Positions 36,277-45,255 are shown, numbered from the stretch's first letter. The stretch: DNA of 64,000 nt from Siansivirga zeaxanthinifaciens CC-SAMT-1 (GCF_000941055.1 NZ_CP007202.1:2588437-2652436), one strand, 5' to 3'. Made by a program: numbers and translations. The notes: generated by a model not told the origin, from the letters alone.

Positions 36277-36699
36277 ATGATAAACACAGACGAGTTTACA
36301 ATTAGATTACAGAAAGTAATTGATTATTACGGTGAGAACGCCTCTTCTTTTGCCGAAAAAATAGGTGTGCAACGCTCTAGTATTTCTCATGTTTTATCCG
36401 GACGAAATAAACCGAGCTTAGAATTTATTTTAAAAATATTATCAACTTACCCTGATGTAGAATTGTATTGGTTATTGAACGGTAAAGGTTCCTTCCCTTC
36501 AGATGAGATTTCAAACAAAGAAACTAAAGTAATCGAGAATAAAATTTCAGAAACAACAGCTTCAAATCCAGATATAGAAAACAAACCTTTGGAAATGATT
36601 TTAGAATCTAAAAACGAAAACCAAGGTTCTAAAAACAAAACCATCGAACGTATTGTCATTTTTTATTCGGATGGTACTTTTAAAAATTACAGCAATTAA
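36277..36699 (+). CDS. XRE-family helix-turn-helix regulator
   Basis: 140 residues. The N-terminal 65 residues are a Cro/C1-type helix-turn-helix (IDYYGENASSFAEKIGVQ, RSSISHVLSGRNKPSLEFILKIL), ending in the ELYWLLNGKG segment common to Bacteroidota XRE proteins. Residues about 70-120 are polar and low in complexity, and a short beta-like tail (ERIVIFYSDGTFKNY) closes the protein. Two palindromic sites lie within 40 bases upstream of its start, which suggests autoregulation, and three lie at the divergent M14 gene. Confidence 0.88.
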   Translation: MINTDEFTIRLQKVIDYYGENASSFAEKIGVQRSSISHVLSGRNKPSLEFILKILSTYPDVELYWLLNGKGSFPSDEISNKETKVIENKISETTASNPDIENKPLEMILESKNENQGSKNKTIERIVIFYSDGTFKNYSN

Positions 36700-36736
36700 G
36701 CTATTGTTTGTACTTTTGCTATATCAAAAAAAAAAT

Positions 36737-37105
36737 ATGAAATTTTTAAATATCCTCTTATTGCTAACCTTGTTTGGCTGTTATAAAACAACTCGTAATT
36801 GTAAAGATTTTAAAACGGGTGAGTTTTATAGTGAAGTAACTATTGATGGTGTTACATATAAGTCTAAATTTAAACGCTCTGAGACGCTTCAAATTGAAAC
36901 TTATAACAATACATTAGATTCATCAAAACTAAGATGGATTAACGATTGTGAAGTTGTTTTTAAGACCATAAACCCAAAAAACATGGCAGAACAAAAGGAT
37001 ATTCATTTAAAAATACTAACAACAACCGATTCTTCATACACGTTTGAATACGCTTATGTAGGAGAAAACAAAAAACAAAAAGGTATAGCCTATCGTATTA
37101 AATAG
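36737..37105 (+). CDS. Small lipoprotein, function unknown
   Basis: 122 residues from the ATG at 36737. It starts MKFLNILLLLTLFGC, a lipoprotein signal peptide with Cys15 as the lipidated residue. An in-frame upstream start at 36653 would overlap the XRE gene and add residues before the signal sequence, so it is rejected. The mature part (CKDFKTGEFYSEVTIDGVTYKSKFKRSETLQIETYNNTLDSSKLRWINDCEVVFK) is beta-rich and resembles small Bacteroidota lipoproteins that bind or sense something in the periplasm, but no domain is firmly recognised. It ends 2 bases from the convergent gene. Confidence 0.75.
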   Translation: MKFLNILLLLTLFGCYKTTRNCKDFKTGEFYSEVTIDGVTYKSKFKRSETLQIETYNNTLDSSKLRWINDCEVVFKTINPKNMAEQKDIHLKILTTTDSSYTFEYAYVGENKKQKGIAYRIK

Positions 37106-37107
37106 AT

Positions 37108-37608
37108 TTAATTTAACGGATAAAGAAAAGATTCGACCAACTCGAAGCTTACATTTTTATCGTTATCAATGTAATACGTAATAAACAATTCTCCCCAGAA
37201 TTCACCATCTGAAAAATCGGCGATAATCCATTTATGGTTTAAAAGTTTTACCGTATTAATTAGCATTCTTCTACCCTCACTTGATGCATAAGGTACTAAG
37301 GGGTGTTCGCCTCTGGTTTCATTGGTTTTATAAAGTTCGTCCTTGATGTAATTTTCTAAGCCATTTACATTTAAACCTTTACTTTCAAAATAGCTTAAAG
37401 CATCTTCATTATTATTAAAATTAAAATGAGAAGCATCTAAATATTTATCTTGAAGCACTGCCACCGAATCTTTGTAACGTGTGTACTGTGTTTTATACCC
37501 CTCTAATTTATTGTTCATATCGGTAAAAACGCGTTTTGCATTTACATATTGAAAAATGATTAATAAAATTGAAAATACAAAGAGGTAGGTTAAAATTTTT
37601 TGTTTCAT
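37108..37608 (-). CDS. Membrane-anchored protein of unknown function
   Basis: 166 residues. One N-terminal hydrophobic segment (about 5-23, ILTYLFVFSILLIIFQYVN) acts as signal anchor. A short coiled-coil-like stretch (about 27-55, MNNKLEGYKTQYTRYKDSVAVLQDKY) follows, then a globular part with SSEGRRMLINTVKLLNHKWIIADFSDGEFWGELFITYYI. It lies 9 bases downstream of the MBL hydrolase gene on the same strand and is probably co-transcribed with it. Databases may carry a hydrolase label from that neighbourhood; I see no catalytic motif. Confidence 0.7.
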   Translation of the reverse strand: MKQKILTYLFVFSILLIIFQYVNAKRVFTDMNNKLEGYKTQYTRYKDSVAVLQDKYLDASHFNFNNNEDALSYFESKGLNVNGLENYIKDELYKTNETRGEHPLVPYASSEGRRMLINTVKLLNHKWIIADFSDGEFWGELFITYYIDNDKNVSFELVESFLYPLN

Positions 37609-37617
37609 TGTTTAGGT

Positions 37618-38379
37618 TTAAATTGTTAGTTCTAGGCCATCGTAAGCTAAAAATACATTTTGTGGTAATTCTTTTTGAACATCATCGTGAAATCCTAACA
37701 TATGGCTTATGTGAGTTAAATACGCTTTTTTAGGATTTACCTTCTCGATAAAATTTAACGCTTCTTGTAAATTAAAATGCGAGTGATGTGGCTCTTTGCG
37801 TAATGCATTAACGACTAATGTATCAATGTTTTTAATTTTTTCTATTTCTTTATCCTTAACCGTTTTCATATCGGTTAAATAAGCGAAATTATCAAATTTA
37901 TATCCAAAAACCTGTAAATTGGCATGTTTTCCGTTTACGGGTACAACTTCTAATCTGTTTAATTTAAAAGGTTTATTTTTTACTCGGCACTTAATAACGC
38001 TTGGAGCGCCAGGGTATTTGTTTTTAGTTTTAAAAATATAATCAAATCGTTTGGTAATCGATTTTAAAACACGTTTGTGAGCATAAACTGGAATATCGCC
38101 TTGTCTGAAGTTAAAAGGCCTTATATCGTCTAAACCTATAACGTGGTCTGAATGTTCATGTGTAAATAAAATACCATCTATACGAGTACAACCCGAACGA
38201 AGCATTTGATATCTAAAATCTGGACCACAATCTATTACATATGTATAGCCACTCCATTCAACCAAAACAGAAACTCGTAATCGTTTATCTTTTGGGTTGT
38301 CACTCAAACAAACAGGATGATTGCTCCCAATAATAGGGATTCCTTGCGAAGTACCCGTACCAAGAAACGTTATTTTCAA
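37618..38379 (-). CDS. Metallo-beta-lactamase fold hydrolase, PhnP-like
   Basis: About 253 residues. It opens MKITFLGTGTSQGIP, the first strand of an MBL fold, and carries the metal motif THEHSDH (with the later single His and Asp in VNGKHA and LTDMKT, and LTHISHM). The sequence resembles PhnP/cyclic phosphate phosphodiesterase and RNase Z-related hydrolases. No ATG exists near the N-terminus; the TTG at 38379 matches the family start, while a TTG at 38400 would add seven residues. The substrate is unknown; no phn genes are nearby. Confidence 0.83.
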   Translation of the reverse strand: MKITFLGTGTSQGIPIIGSNHPVCLSDNPKDKRLRVSVLVEWSGYTYVIDCGPDFRYQMLRSGCTRIDGILFTHEHSDHVIGLDDIRPFNFRQGDIPVYAHKRVLKSITKRFDYIFKTKNKYPGAPSVIKCRVKNKPFKLNRLEVVPVNGKHANLQVFGYKFDNFAYLTDMKTVKDKEIEKIKNIDTLVVNALRKEPHHSHFNLQEALNFIEKVNPKKAYLTHISHMLGFHDDVQKELPQNVFLAYDGLELTI

Positions 38380-38473
38380 AATATCATAAATTTTATACAA
38401 AAATAAGCTTATTTTTTTGTTTCAGTTAGTTATTTAATATCTTTACTTACATGTAGAATTTAACCTAAAAAAT

Positions 38474-39940
38474 ATGGAAATTACCATAAAAGGCGACAAA
38501 CAATTTGACGATATTCCTTCTTTAAAAACGAAAGCCCTTCGTATTAATTTAAACGAAAATATTTATGGAACTTTTGCCGAGATTGGTGCTGGACAAGAAA
38601 CCTGTAGACATTTTTTTAGAGCAGGTGGTGCCTCTGGAACTATAGCTAAGGCTATGTCGGCATACGATAAAGATTTTAGTGATGCTATTTATGGCGCTGA
38701 AGATGATGGCCGTTATGTCACCGAAGCGCGTTTACGCAAAATGCTTATCCATGAGATGAATCTCATGGAAAAACGTATTACTCGTGACAAACATCCCGAT
38801 AAAATATTTTTTACTTATGCCAACACCGTTGCTACTATAGATTTTGCAAAACAATTTAAAGGCCACGGTTGGGTAGGAATTAAATACCAGGTAGAAGCCA
38901 GTGGCGATTATAATGAAATTATACTGCACCTACGCTTTAAAGAAACCGATGCCAGATTACAACAAGAAACCTTAGGTATTTTAGGTACCAATTTAATTTA
39001 TGGTGCATTTTATAAATATAATGAGCCTAAAAAATTACTACGTTATTTATACGACCACTTAGATAAAGATCAATTAGAAATTGATACCATAAACTTTTCT
39101 GGTCCAGTATTTAAAAATGTCGATAATCGATTAATGAGTTTACAACTCGTTAAAAATGGCATGACAGATGCCGTAATGTTTGGTCCAGACGGCACCAACG
39201 TTTTACCAGCTAAAATGTTTTACAAAAAGAATATTTTGGCACTTCGAGGAAGCTTTAGGCCAGTAACCAAGGTAAACATGGCTATGTATGAAAAATCATA
39301 TGAGATGTTTATTAAAGAAAATAAAGTGAAAAAAGAAAACACGATGGTGGTTTTCGAAATTACACTTTCCAACCTTAGAGCCGAAGGAGAAATTGATGAA
39401 CAAGATTTTATAGATAGAGCAGATTTATTATGTTCTCTAGGACAATCGGTTATGATATCTAATTTCCAGGAATATTATAAAGTTGTCGAATATTTTTCTA
39501 ACTACACCAAAGCCCGTATGGGATTAGCCATGGGTGTTAGTAATTTAGTAGACATATTCGATGAAAAATATTATCGCCATATTAGCGGTGGTATTCTTGA
39601 AGCTTTTGGTAAATTATTCTTTAAAGATTTAAAAGTATACTTATACCCTATGCTCGATGCAGAAACTGGAGAATTAATTACCAGTGAAAATTTAAAAGTA
39701 TACCCACGTATGAAAGAATTATATAAATTCTTTAAATACAACGGAAAGGTTATTGATATAAGTGATTACGACGAATCGATAATGAATATTTTCTCACGCG
39801 AAATTCTACAAATGATTACCAATGGCGAACGCGGATGGGAAGATATGGTACCCGAAGGCACTGCCGAATTGATAAAAGATTACAGATTATTTGGATACTC
39901 TAGAAAACCATTAATTTTAAATAGAAAAAGAAAGAAATAA
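38474..39940 (+). CDS. Conserved cytosolic protein of unknown function (about 490 residues)
   Basis: 488 residues, no signal peptide, membrane helices or beta-barrel. It begins MEITIKGDKQFDDIPSLKTKALRIN and has recognisable blocks such as FFRAGGASGTIAKAMSAYDK, IFFTYANTVATIDFAKQFKGHGW and LRGSFRPVTKVN. I recall this family as widespread in Bacteroidota and labelled in databases with unrelated names (TonB-dependent receptor, nicotinate-nucleotide adenylyltransferase); neither fits the sequence. The Gly/Ala-rich GGASGT segment could bind a phosphate or nucleotide, but that is only a guess. It has its own terminator and stands alone. Confidence 0.75.
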   Translation: MEITIKGDKQFDDIPSLKTKALRINLNENIYGTFAEIGAGQETCRHFFRAGGASGTIAKAMSAYDKDFSDAIYGAEDDGRYVTEARLRKMLIHEMNLMEKRITRDKHPDKIFFTYANTVATIDFAKQFKGHGWVGIKYQVEASGDYNEIILHLRFKETDARLQQETLGILGTNLIYGAFYKYNEPKKLLRYLYDHLDKDQLEIDTINFSGPVFKNVDNRLMSLQLVKNGMTDAVMFGPDGTNVLPAKMFYKKNILALRGSFRPVTKVNMAMYEKSYEMFIKENKVKKENTMVVFEITLSNLRAEGEIDEQDFIDRADLLCSLGQSVMISNFQEYYKVVEYFSNYTKARMGLAMGVSNLVDIFDEKYYRHISGGILEAFGKLFFKDLKVYLYPMLDAETGELITSENLKVYPRMKELYKFFKYNGKVIDISDYDESIMNIFSREILQMITNGERGWEDMVPEGTAELIKDYRLFGYSRKPLILNRKRKK

Positions 39941-39967
39941 AAAAAGCGACTTTTAAGTCGCTTTTTT
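39940..39967. terminator. Terminator between the conserved unknown gene and bcp
   Basis: AAAAAAGCGACTT (39940-39952) and AAGTCGCTTTTTT (39955-39967); the G/C core GCGAC / GTCGC is flanked by A and T runs, so it acts for both convergent genes. Confidence 0.88.
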
Positions 39968-39983
39968 GTTTAAATATCGTTTT

Positions 39984-40436
39984 TTACTCTAGAATTTGGG
40001 CAGCATGATCTTTTGTTTTTACTTTATCAATAACACGCGCTACAACACCTTCTTCATTAATTATAAAGGTCATTCTGTGAATTCCGTCATATTCTTTACC
40101 CATAAACTTTTTAGGTCCCCATACCCCAAAAGTATTTATAACTGTTTTATCTTCATCGGCTAACAAAGGAAAGGGAAATTCATATTTATTCTTAAAATTA
40201 GCTTGCTTTTTCTCGTCGTCTGCACTCACGCCCAACAACTCATATCCTTGTTCTTGTAATACGGCATAATTATCTCTTAAATTACAAGCTTCAGCAGTAC
40301 AACCAGGTGTATTAGCTTTAGGGTAAAAAAATACAATAAGCTTTTTGCCTTTATAATCATTTAAAGACACACTATTGCCATTTTCATCTTTCGATTCAAA
40401 ATTTGGTACTACATCTCCTTTTTTTAATGTTTTCAT
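39984..40436 (-). CDS. bcp: Thioredoxin-dependent thiol peroxidase
   Basis: A peroxiredoxin of the BCP/PrxQ type, 150 residues, that reduces hydrogen peroxide and alkyl hydroperoxides with thioredoxin. The peroxidatic Cys is Cys46 in ANTPGCTAEAC, and Cys51 five residues later is the resolving cysteine of the alpha2 BCP subtype. The Pro/Thr/Arg catalytic environment (YPKANTPGC and the later Arg in MTFIINEEG) is present. It stands alone on the minus strand. Confidence 0.95.
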   Translation of the reverse strand: MKTLKKGDVVPNFESKDENGNSVSLNDYKGKKLIVFFYPKANTPGCTAEACNLRDNYAVLQEQGYELLGVSADDEKKQANFKNKYEFPFPLLADEDKTVINTFGVWGPKKFMGKEYDGIHRMTFIINEEGVVARVIDKVKTKDHAAQILE

Positions 40437-40539
40437 AGGTTTTCTTTTTTTAATGAATTAAAAATTCATTGTGTTATTAAATTAATTTAGTATGGTTCAA
40501 TTCATACCATTAACTTTGCTTTTTACAAAAATACAACAT

Positions 40540-41199
40540 ATGAACAAGGAAAAAAAAGTACAATTTGTAATAGATACATTAAATGAATTATATCCTACTA
40601 TTCCAGTTCCTTTAGATCATAAAGACCCTTATACCCTTTTGATAGCTGTTTTATTATCTGCGCAGTGTACAGACGTTCGGGTTAATCAAATAACGCCCAT
40701 TTTGTTTAAAAAAGCAGATAATCCATATGATATGGTTAAGCTTTCTGTTGAAGAAATAAAAGCGATTATAAAGCCCTGCGGACTTTCACCAATGAAAAGC
40801 AAAGGCATTTACGGTTTATCTGAAATTTTAATTGAAAAACACAACGGCGAAGTTCCTCAAGATTTTGAATCCTTAGAAGCTTTACCGGCTGTTGGCCATA
40901 AAACAGCGAGTGTTGTTATGTCGCAAGCCTTTGGCGTACCAGCGTTTCCCGTAGATACTCATATACACCGGTTAATGTATCGCTGGAATTTAACCAACGG
41001 AAAAAGTGTAGCGCAAACAGAAAAAGATGCCAAGCGTTTGTTTCCAAAAGCATTATGGAACGATTTGCATTTACAAATTATTTGGTACGGAAGAGAATAT
41101 TCTCCAGCAAGAGGCTGGGATTTAAATAAAGATATTATTACCAAAACAATTGGAAGAAAATCTGTTTTAGATGCTTATTATAAAACTAAAAAGTCCTAA
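40540..41199 (+). CDS. nth: Endonuclease III, without the iron-sulfur cluster cysteines
   Basis: DNA glycosylase/AP lyase that removes oxidised pyrimidines. The ATG at 40540 gives a 219-residue protein starting MNKEKKVQFVIDTLNELYP; an upstream ATG at 40492 is unlikely. Helix-hairpin-helix LPAVGHKTASVVM holds the catalytic Lys121, and Asp139 lies in FPVDTHIHRL. The C-terminal 4Fe-4S loop of E. coli Nth (four Cys) is replaced by YGREYSPARGWDLNKDIITKTIGRK with no cysteine, so the cluster must be absent. The stop codon lies inside a terminator hairpin. Confidence 0.93.
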   Translation: MNKEKKVQFVIDTLNELYPTIPVPLDHKDPYTLLIAVLLSAQCTDVRVNQITPILFKKADNPYDMVKLSVEEIKAIIKPCGLSPMKSKGIYGLSEILIEKHNGEVPQDFESLEALPAVGHKTASVVMSQAFGVPAFPVDTHIHRLMYRWNLTNGKSVAQTEKDAKRLFPKALWNDLHLQIIWYGREYSPARGWDLNKDIITKTIGRKSVLDAYYKTKKS

Positions 41200-41217
41200 C
41201 TTTTAGTTAGGACTTTT
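41189..41217 (+). terminator. Terminator overlapping the nth stop codon
   Basis: AAAAGTCCTAACT (41189-41201) and AGTTAGGACTTTT (41205-41217), a perfect 13-base stem with a three-base loop; the 5' arm includes the TAA stop of nth. Confidence 0.85.
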
Positions 41218-41227
41218 CAAAAAAAAC

Positions 41228-41374
41228 TTAATTTAGAAGCGCTTCAAACTTCATTTTATTACAATTTATAACACTTAAAGCTTTAGAATAGTTTAAAAGA
41301 AAATTTATGGTCTCTTCTTTTGGTTCAATTTCATTAAGTTTTTTAATAGATTTTTCAGAGTAAAGTTTTGCCAT
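41228..41374 (-). CDS. Small protein (48 residues), function unknown
   Basis: A complete short gene starting ATG at 41374: MAKLYSEKSIKKLNEIEPKE, then ETINFLLNYSKALSVINCNKM and a short tail to the TAA at 41228. It is helical in composition and has no signal peptide or membrane segment. It lies 57 bases downstream of the ECF sigma factor gene on the same strand, so it is probably co-transcribed with it. Whether it regulates the sigma factor is not known. Codon use looks like the neighbours. Confidence 0.65.
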   Translation of the reverse strand: MAKLYSEKSIKKLNEIEPKEETINFLLNYSKALSVINCNKMKFEALLN

Positions 41375-41431
41375 TATTTACATTTAAAGGGTTATAAATG
41401 GAATAACGCAAAAAAAAAATGTTTTATTGTG

Positions 41432-42016
41432 TTAATTTGTTAAAACGATATTATGTTTTTCAATAATTTTTCTCAAATTAATTAAAGCATACCTCATACG
41501 CCCTAAAGCCGTATTAATACTTACTCCTGTTTTATCTGATATTTCTTTAAAACTTAAATCTTCATATATACGCATGAGTAAAACCTCTTTTTGATCTTCT
41601 GGAAGTTCATCAACCAATCGTCTTACATCGGTTTCAACTTGTTCTTTTATTATAGAAGATTCTGCATTTAAACTAGAATCACTTAATACCGAAAAAATAT
41701 CAAACTCGTCGGTATTAGAAAATTTAGGCATTCTGTTATTTTTTCTAAAATAATCTATAACAAGGTTATGAGAAATACGCATTACCCATGGCAAAAACTT
41801 GCATTCTTCATTGTAAGCGCCTCGTTTTAAGGTTTTAATAACTTTAATAAAGGTGTCTTGAAAAATATCTTCAGCGACATCTTTATCGTATACCTTAGAA
41901 TAAATAAAACTGTAAACCTTCTGTTTGTGCTTGTTAATAAGAATTTCTAACGCACTTTCATCTCCTCTAATATAGTTGTGTACTAGGATAGAATCTTGTA
42001 TAAGTTCGTGTTGCAT
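41432..42016 (-). CDS. ECF-type RNA polymerase sigma factor
   Basis: About 194 residues from the ATG at 42016; upstream in-frame ATGs (42022, 42037) are possible. Sigma region 2 covers residues about 20-95 (YSFIYSKVYDKDVAEDIFQDTFIKVIKTL, FLPWVMRISHNLVIDYFRKNNR), and region 4 about 130-185 (LPEDQKEVLLMRIYEDLSFKEISDKTGVSINTALGRMRYALINLRK). No anti-sigma gene of the usual membrane type is adjacent; the only co-oriented neighbour is the 48-residue protein at 41228. This sigma factor type is widespread in Flavobacteriaceae. Confidence 0.93.
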   Translation of the reverse strand: MQHELIQDSILVHNYIRGDESALEILINKHKQKVYSFIYSKVYDKDVAEDIFQDTFIKVIKTLKRGAYNEECKFLPWVMRISHNLVIDYFRKNNRMPKFSNTDEFDIFSVLSDSSLNAESSIIKEQVETDVRRLVDELPEDQKEVLLMRIYEDLSFKEISDKTGVSINTALGRMRYALINLRKIIEKHNIVLTN

Positions 42017-42121
42017 AATCATTACTTTTAGTGTCAAAGAATGGCTTCTTTGCTTGGGGTTATTTAAAAAAAGTAATGTTCTGCTATAGGCGAGAGATGT
42101 TTAGTGTTAGTAATAATAAGT

Positions 42122-42154
42122 CAAATATAACAACAATCATTCCAAAAAAACAAA
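42122..42154 (-). promoter_or_regulatory. Putative promoter of the sigma factor gene
   Basis: Minus strand TTTG (42154-42151), 21 bases, TATATTTG (42129-42122). It would give a leader of about 100 bases. Confidence 0.45.
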
Positions 42155-42221
42155 AAATATTTAGTTTTTTAATATTCAGTTATTTAAACAATAATAAATT
42201 TATAAGAATAAATAGTTGTAG

Positions 42222-42229
42222 TATCTTTG
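42222..42229 (+). promoter_or_regulatory. Putative -7 box of uvrA
   Basis: TATCTTTG, exact TAnnTTTG, 23 bases before the uvrA start; no LexA-like site was recognised. Confidence 0.42.
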
Positions 42230-42252
42230 CTTTATTATTCTCTTAAAAGCCT

Positions 42253-45036
42253 ATGAACACTAATATTTCCGAAGTTAATCCAAAAGAAAATATCATTATT
42301 AAAGGTGGTAAATTGCATAACCTAAAAAATATCGATGTTGTTATTCCAAGAAACAAACTTGTGGTAATCACAGGATTATCGGGCTCTGGAAAATCAAGTT
42401 TAGCGTTCGATACTCTGTATGCGGAAGGTCAAAGACGATATGTTGAAAGTTTATCAAGCTATGCCCGACAATTTTTGGGTCGTTTAAATAAACCCAAAGT
42501 AGATTATATAAAAGGTATTGCCCCTGCTATAGCCATAGAACAAAAAGTAAATTCTACAAATCCAAGATCTACGGTTGGTACCACAACCGAAATATACGAT
42601 TACCTTAAATTATTATTTGCGAGAATAGGAAAAACCTACTCACCTGTTTCAGGAAATGAAGTAAAAAAAGACACTGTAACTGATGTTTTAAATTATTTAA
42701 AAACCTTCCCAGAGAGTGAAAAATTACTTCTGCTAGCCCCTATTTTCTTAGAAACAGGTCGCACGATGGAAGATAAATTAAAAGCACTTTCGCAACAGGG
42801 TTATGCCAGAGTTAAATTAAATGAAACGGTCGTAAGAATTGATGATGTTGAAACTATTTCTGAAAACGATAAGATTTTATTAGTTGTAGATCGTATTGTA
42901 ATAAAGCATGAAGAAGATTTTTATAATAGATTAGCTGATGCTATACAAACAGCTTTTTTTGAAGGGAAAGGTGAATGTTATATTGAAACGCTTGACACAA
43001 ATAAACAAAGAGAATTTAGTAATAAATTTGAATTAGATGGCATTAATTTTTTAGAGCCAAATGTTCATTTGTTTAGTTTTAACAATCCCTACGGTGCTTG
43101 TCCTGCATGTGAGGGATATGGCGATATTATTGGAATTGATGAAGATTTAGTTATTCCCAATACAGCGCTTTCTGTTTACGAAAATGCCATATTTCCTTGG
43201 CGCGGTGAAAGTATGAGTTGGTTTAGAGACCAACTGGTAAATAATTCACATAAATTCGACTTTCCAATTCATAAGCCCTATTTTCAACTAACCGAAGCTC
43301 AAAAACAACTTATTTGGGATGGAAACAAATATTTTGAAGGATTAAATTCATTTTTTGCCGAGTTGGAGGCTAAGGCCTATAAAATTCAAAACCGAGTAAT
43401 GCTATCGCGTTATCGAGGTAAAACAAAATGTAAAACCTGTAAAGGGAAACGTTTAAGAATAGAGGCTAATTATGTAAAAATATCCAACGCGACCATCACC
43501 GATTTAGTTGAAATGCCTCTTGATAAACTCGCTTCATTTTTTAAAGAATTAGAACTCAATGAGCATGATTATACCATCGCCAAACGATTATTAACTGAAA
43601 TAAATAACCGATTGTTATTTTTAGCAAATGTAGGCTTGGATTATCTTACGTTAAACCGAAAATCTAATACACTATCGGGTGGTGAAAGTCAGCGTATTAA
43701 TTTGGCAACATCACTAGGAAGTAGTTTAGTTGGGTCGATGTATATTCTGGATGAGCCAAGCATTGGTTTACATCCAAAAGACACCGAGCGACTCATACTT
43801 GTTTTAAAACAACTACGCGATTTAGGCAACACGGTTATTGTTGTTGAACATGATGAAGATATTATGAAAGCTGCCGATTATATTATCGATATTGGTCCAG
43901 AAGCAGGAACCTATGGCGGTAATATTGTTGCAGAAGGGAATTATATAGACATATTAACTTCAAACTCTTTAACGGCTCAATATTTAAATGATACTTTAAG
44001 AATTGAAGTCCCCAAAAAACGTCGAACATCTAAATATCATGTAGATATTATTGGAGCTCGAGAAAATAATTTAAAAAATATTGACGTTACTTTTCCATTA
44101 GGAATGCTAACCGTAGTTACAGGCGTTTCGGGAAGTGGAAAAAGTACCTTGGTTAAGAAAATTCTATTTCCTGCTCTTCAAAAAAAACTCACCGACTTTA
44201 GTGATAAAGCTGGTCAGTTTTCGAGTTTAGAAGGTAATTTTAGCAACATAAAGCATATTGAATTTGTAGATCAAAACCCCATTGGGCGCTCATCAAGATC
44301 GAATCCAGTGACTTACATTAAGGCTTATGATGACATTAGAAATTTATTTTCTAAACAAAAACTTAGTAGTATTAGAAACTATCAGGCAAAACACTTTTCT
44401 TTTAATGTAGATGGCGGTCGTTGTGAGACTTGCAAAGGCGAGGGTGAAGTAACCATTGAAATGCAATTTATGGCAGATGTGCATTTAGAATGCGAAACCT
44501 GCAAAGGAAAACGATTTAAAAAAGAAGTCCTCGAAGTTACTTTCGCCGATAAAAATATTGATGATATTTTAAACATGACGATTGATGATGCTATCGCCTT
44601 TTTTGAAGTTAACAAGGAACATAAAATAAAAGGTAAATTACAACCTTTACAAGATGTCGGTTTAGGATATGTAACCTTAGGACAAAGTTCTTCAACGCTT
44701 TCAGGTGGTGAAGCACAACGTATAAAATTAGCTTCATTTTTAGGAAAAGGCACAAACAAGGATAAAGCTTTATTTATTTTTGACGAGCCTACTACAGGCT
44801 TACATTTTCATGATATTCAAAAATTATTAAAATCTTTTAATGCTTTAATAGAAATTGGTCATTCTATAATTGTTGTTGAACATAATATAGAACTCATAAA
44901 ATGCGCCGACCATATCATTGAATTAGGACCCATGGGCGGAGAAAATGGCGGTAATTTAATAGCTTCAGGCACCCCTGAAACAATAATTAACAACAGTAAG
45001 TCTGAAATTGGTAAGTTTTTAAAAGAAAAATTATAA
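42253..45036 (+). CDS. uvrA: Excinuclease ABC subunit A
   Basis: ATPase that finds DNA lesions with UvrB in nucleotide excision repair. The 927-residue protein has two ABC ATPase modules: Walker A GLSGSGKSSL (about 45-54) and GVSGSGKSTL (second half), signatures LSGGESQRI and LSGGEAQRI, and Walker B ILDEPSIGLHP and IFDEPTTGLHF. Zinc fingers are intact (CPACEGYG with CKTCKGKRL; CETCKGEGEV with CETCKGKRF). The insertion domain that contacts UvrB is present. It is monocistronic. Confidence 0.96.
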   Translation: MNTNISEVNPKENIIIKGGKLHNLKNIDVVIPRNKLVVITGLSGSGKSSLAFDTLYAEGQRRYVESLSSYARQFLGRLNKPKVDYIKGIAPAIAIEQKVNSTNPRSTVGTTTEIYDYLKLLFARIGKTYSPVSGNEVKKDTVTDVLNYLKTFPESEKLLLLAPIFLETGRTMEDKLKALSQQGYARVKLNETVVRIDDVETISENDKILLVVDRIVIKHEEDFYNRLADAIQTAFFEGKGECYIETLDTNKQREFSNKFELDGINFLEPNVHLFSFNNPYGACPACEGYGDIIGIDEDLVIPNTALSVYENAIFPWRGESMSWFRDQLVNNSHKFDFPIHKPYFQLTEAQKQLIWDGNKYFEGLNSFFAELEAKAYKIQNRVMLSRYRGKTKCKTCKGKRLRIEANYVKISNATITDLVEMPLDKLASFFKELELNEHDYTIAKRLLTEINNRLLFLANVGLDYLTLNRKSNTLSGGESQRINLATSLGSSLVGSMYILDEPSIGLHPKDTERLILVLKQLRDLGNTVIVVEHDEDIMKAADYIIDIGPEAGTYGGNIVAEGNYIDILTSNSLTAQYLNDTLRIEVPKKRRTSKYHVDIIGARENNLKNIDVTFPLGMLTVVTGVSGSGKSTLVKKILFPALQKKLTDFSDKAGQFSSLEGNFSNIKHIEFVDQNPIGRSSRSNPVTYIKAYDDIRNLFSKQKLSSIRNYQAKHFSFNVDGGRCETCKGEGEVTIEMQFMADVHLECETCKGKRFKKEVLEVTFADKNIDDILNMTIDDAIAFFEVNKEHKIKGKLQPLQDVGLGYVTLGQSSSTLSGGEAQRIKLASFLGKGTNKDKALFIFDEPTTGLHFHDIQKLLKSFNALIEIGHSIIVVEHNIELIKCADHIIELGPMGGENGGNLIASGTPETIINNSKSEIGKFLKEKL

Positions 45037-45255
45037 GTTTTCATCTCTATGTATTTAAAATTAATAATTAAAAAATATTTTAAAATACGACATAGATTAA
45101 ACTAGGTGAAAACAAACCTTTATTCGCTGTTATATCTATTTTTAAGTCTCTTTTTATTTTTTTTTGAATTGATAATCAAACACTTATGTGCTAATTATTT
45201 TTTTTGGCACGTTGTTTGTATTCTTATAGGCGTATAACAATTAATACCCATTATC

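Noticed and set aside
36653..36736. Upstream start for the small lipoprotein gene
   Set aside because: It would overlap the XRE gene and place about 28 residues before a perfect lipoprotein signal peptide that starts at 36737.
38474..39940. TonB-dependent receptor or nicotinate-nucleotide adenylyltransferase call
   Set aside because: No signal peptide, plug, barrel strands or nucleotidyltransferase HxGH motif is present.
39984..40436. bcp as an alkyl hydroperoxide reductase AhpC
   Set aside because: The Cys46/Cys51 spacing and 150-residue length fit the BCP/PrxQ group, not AhpC.
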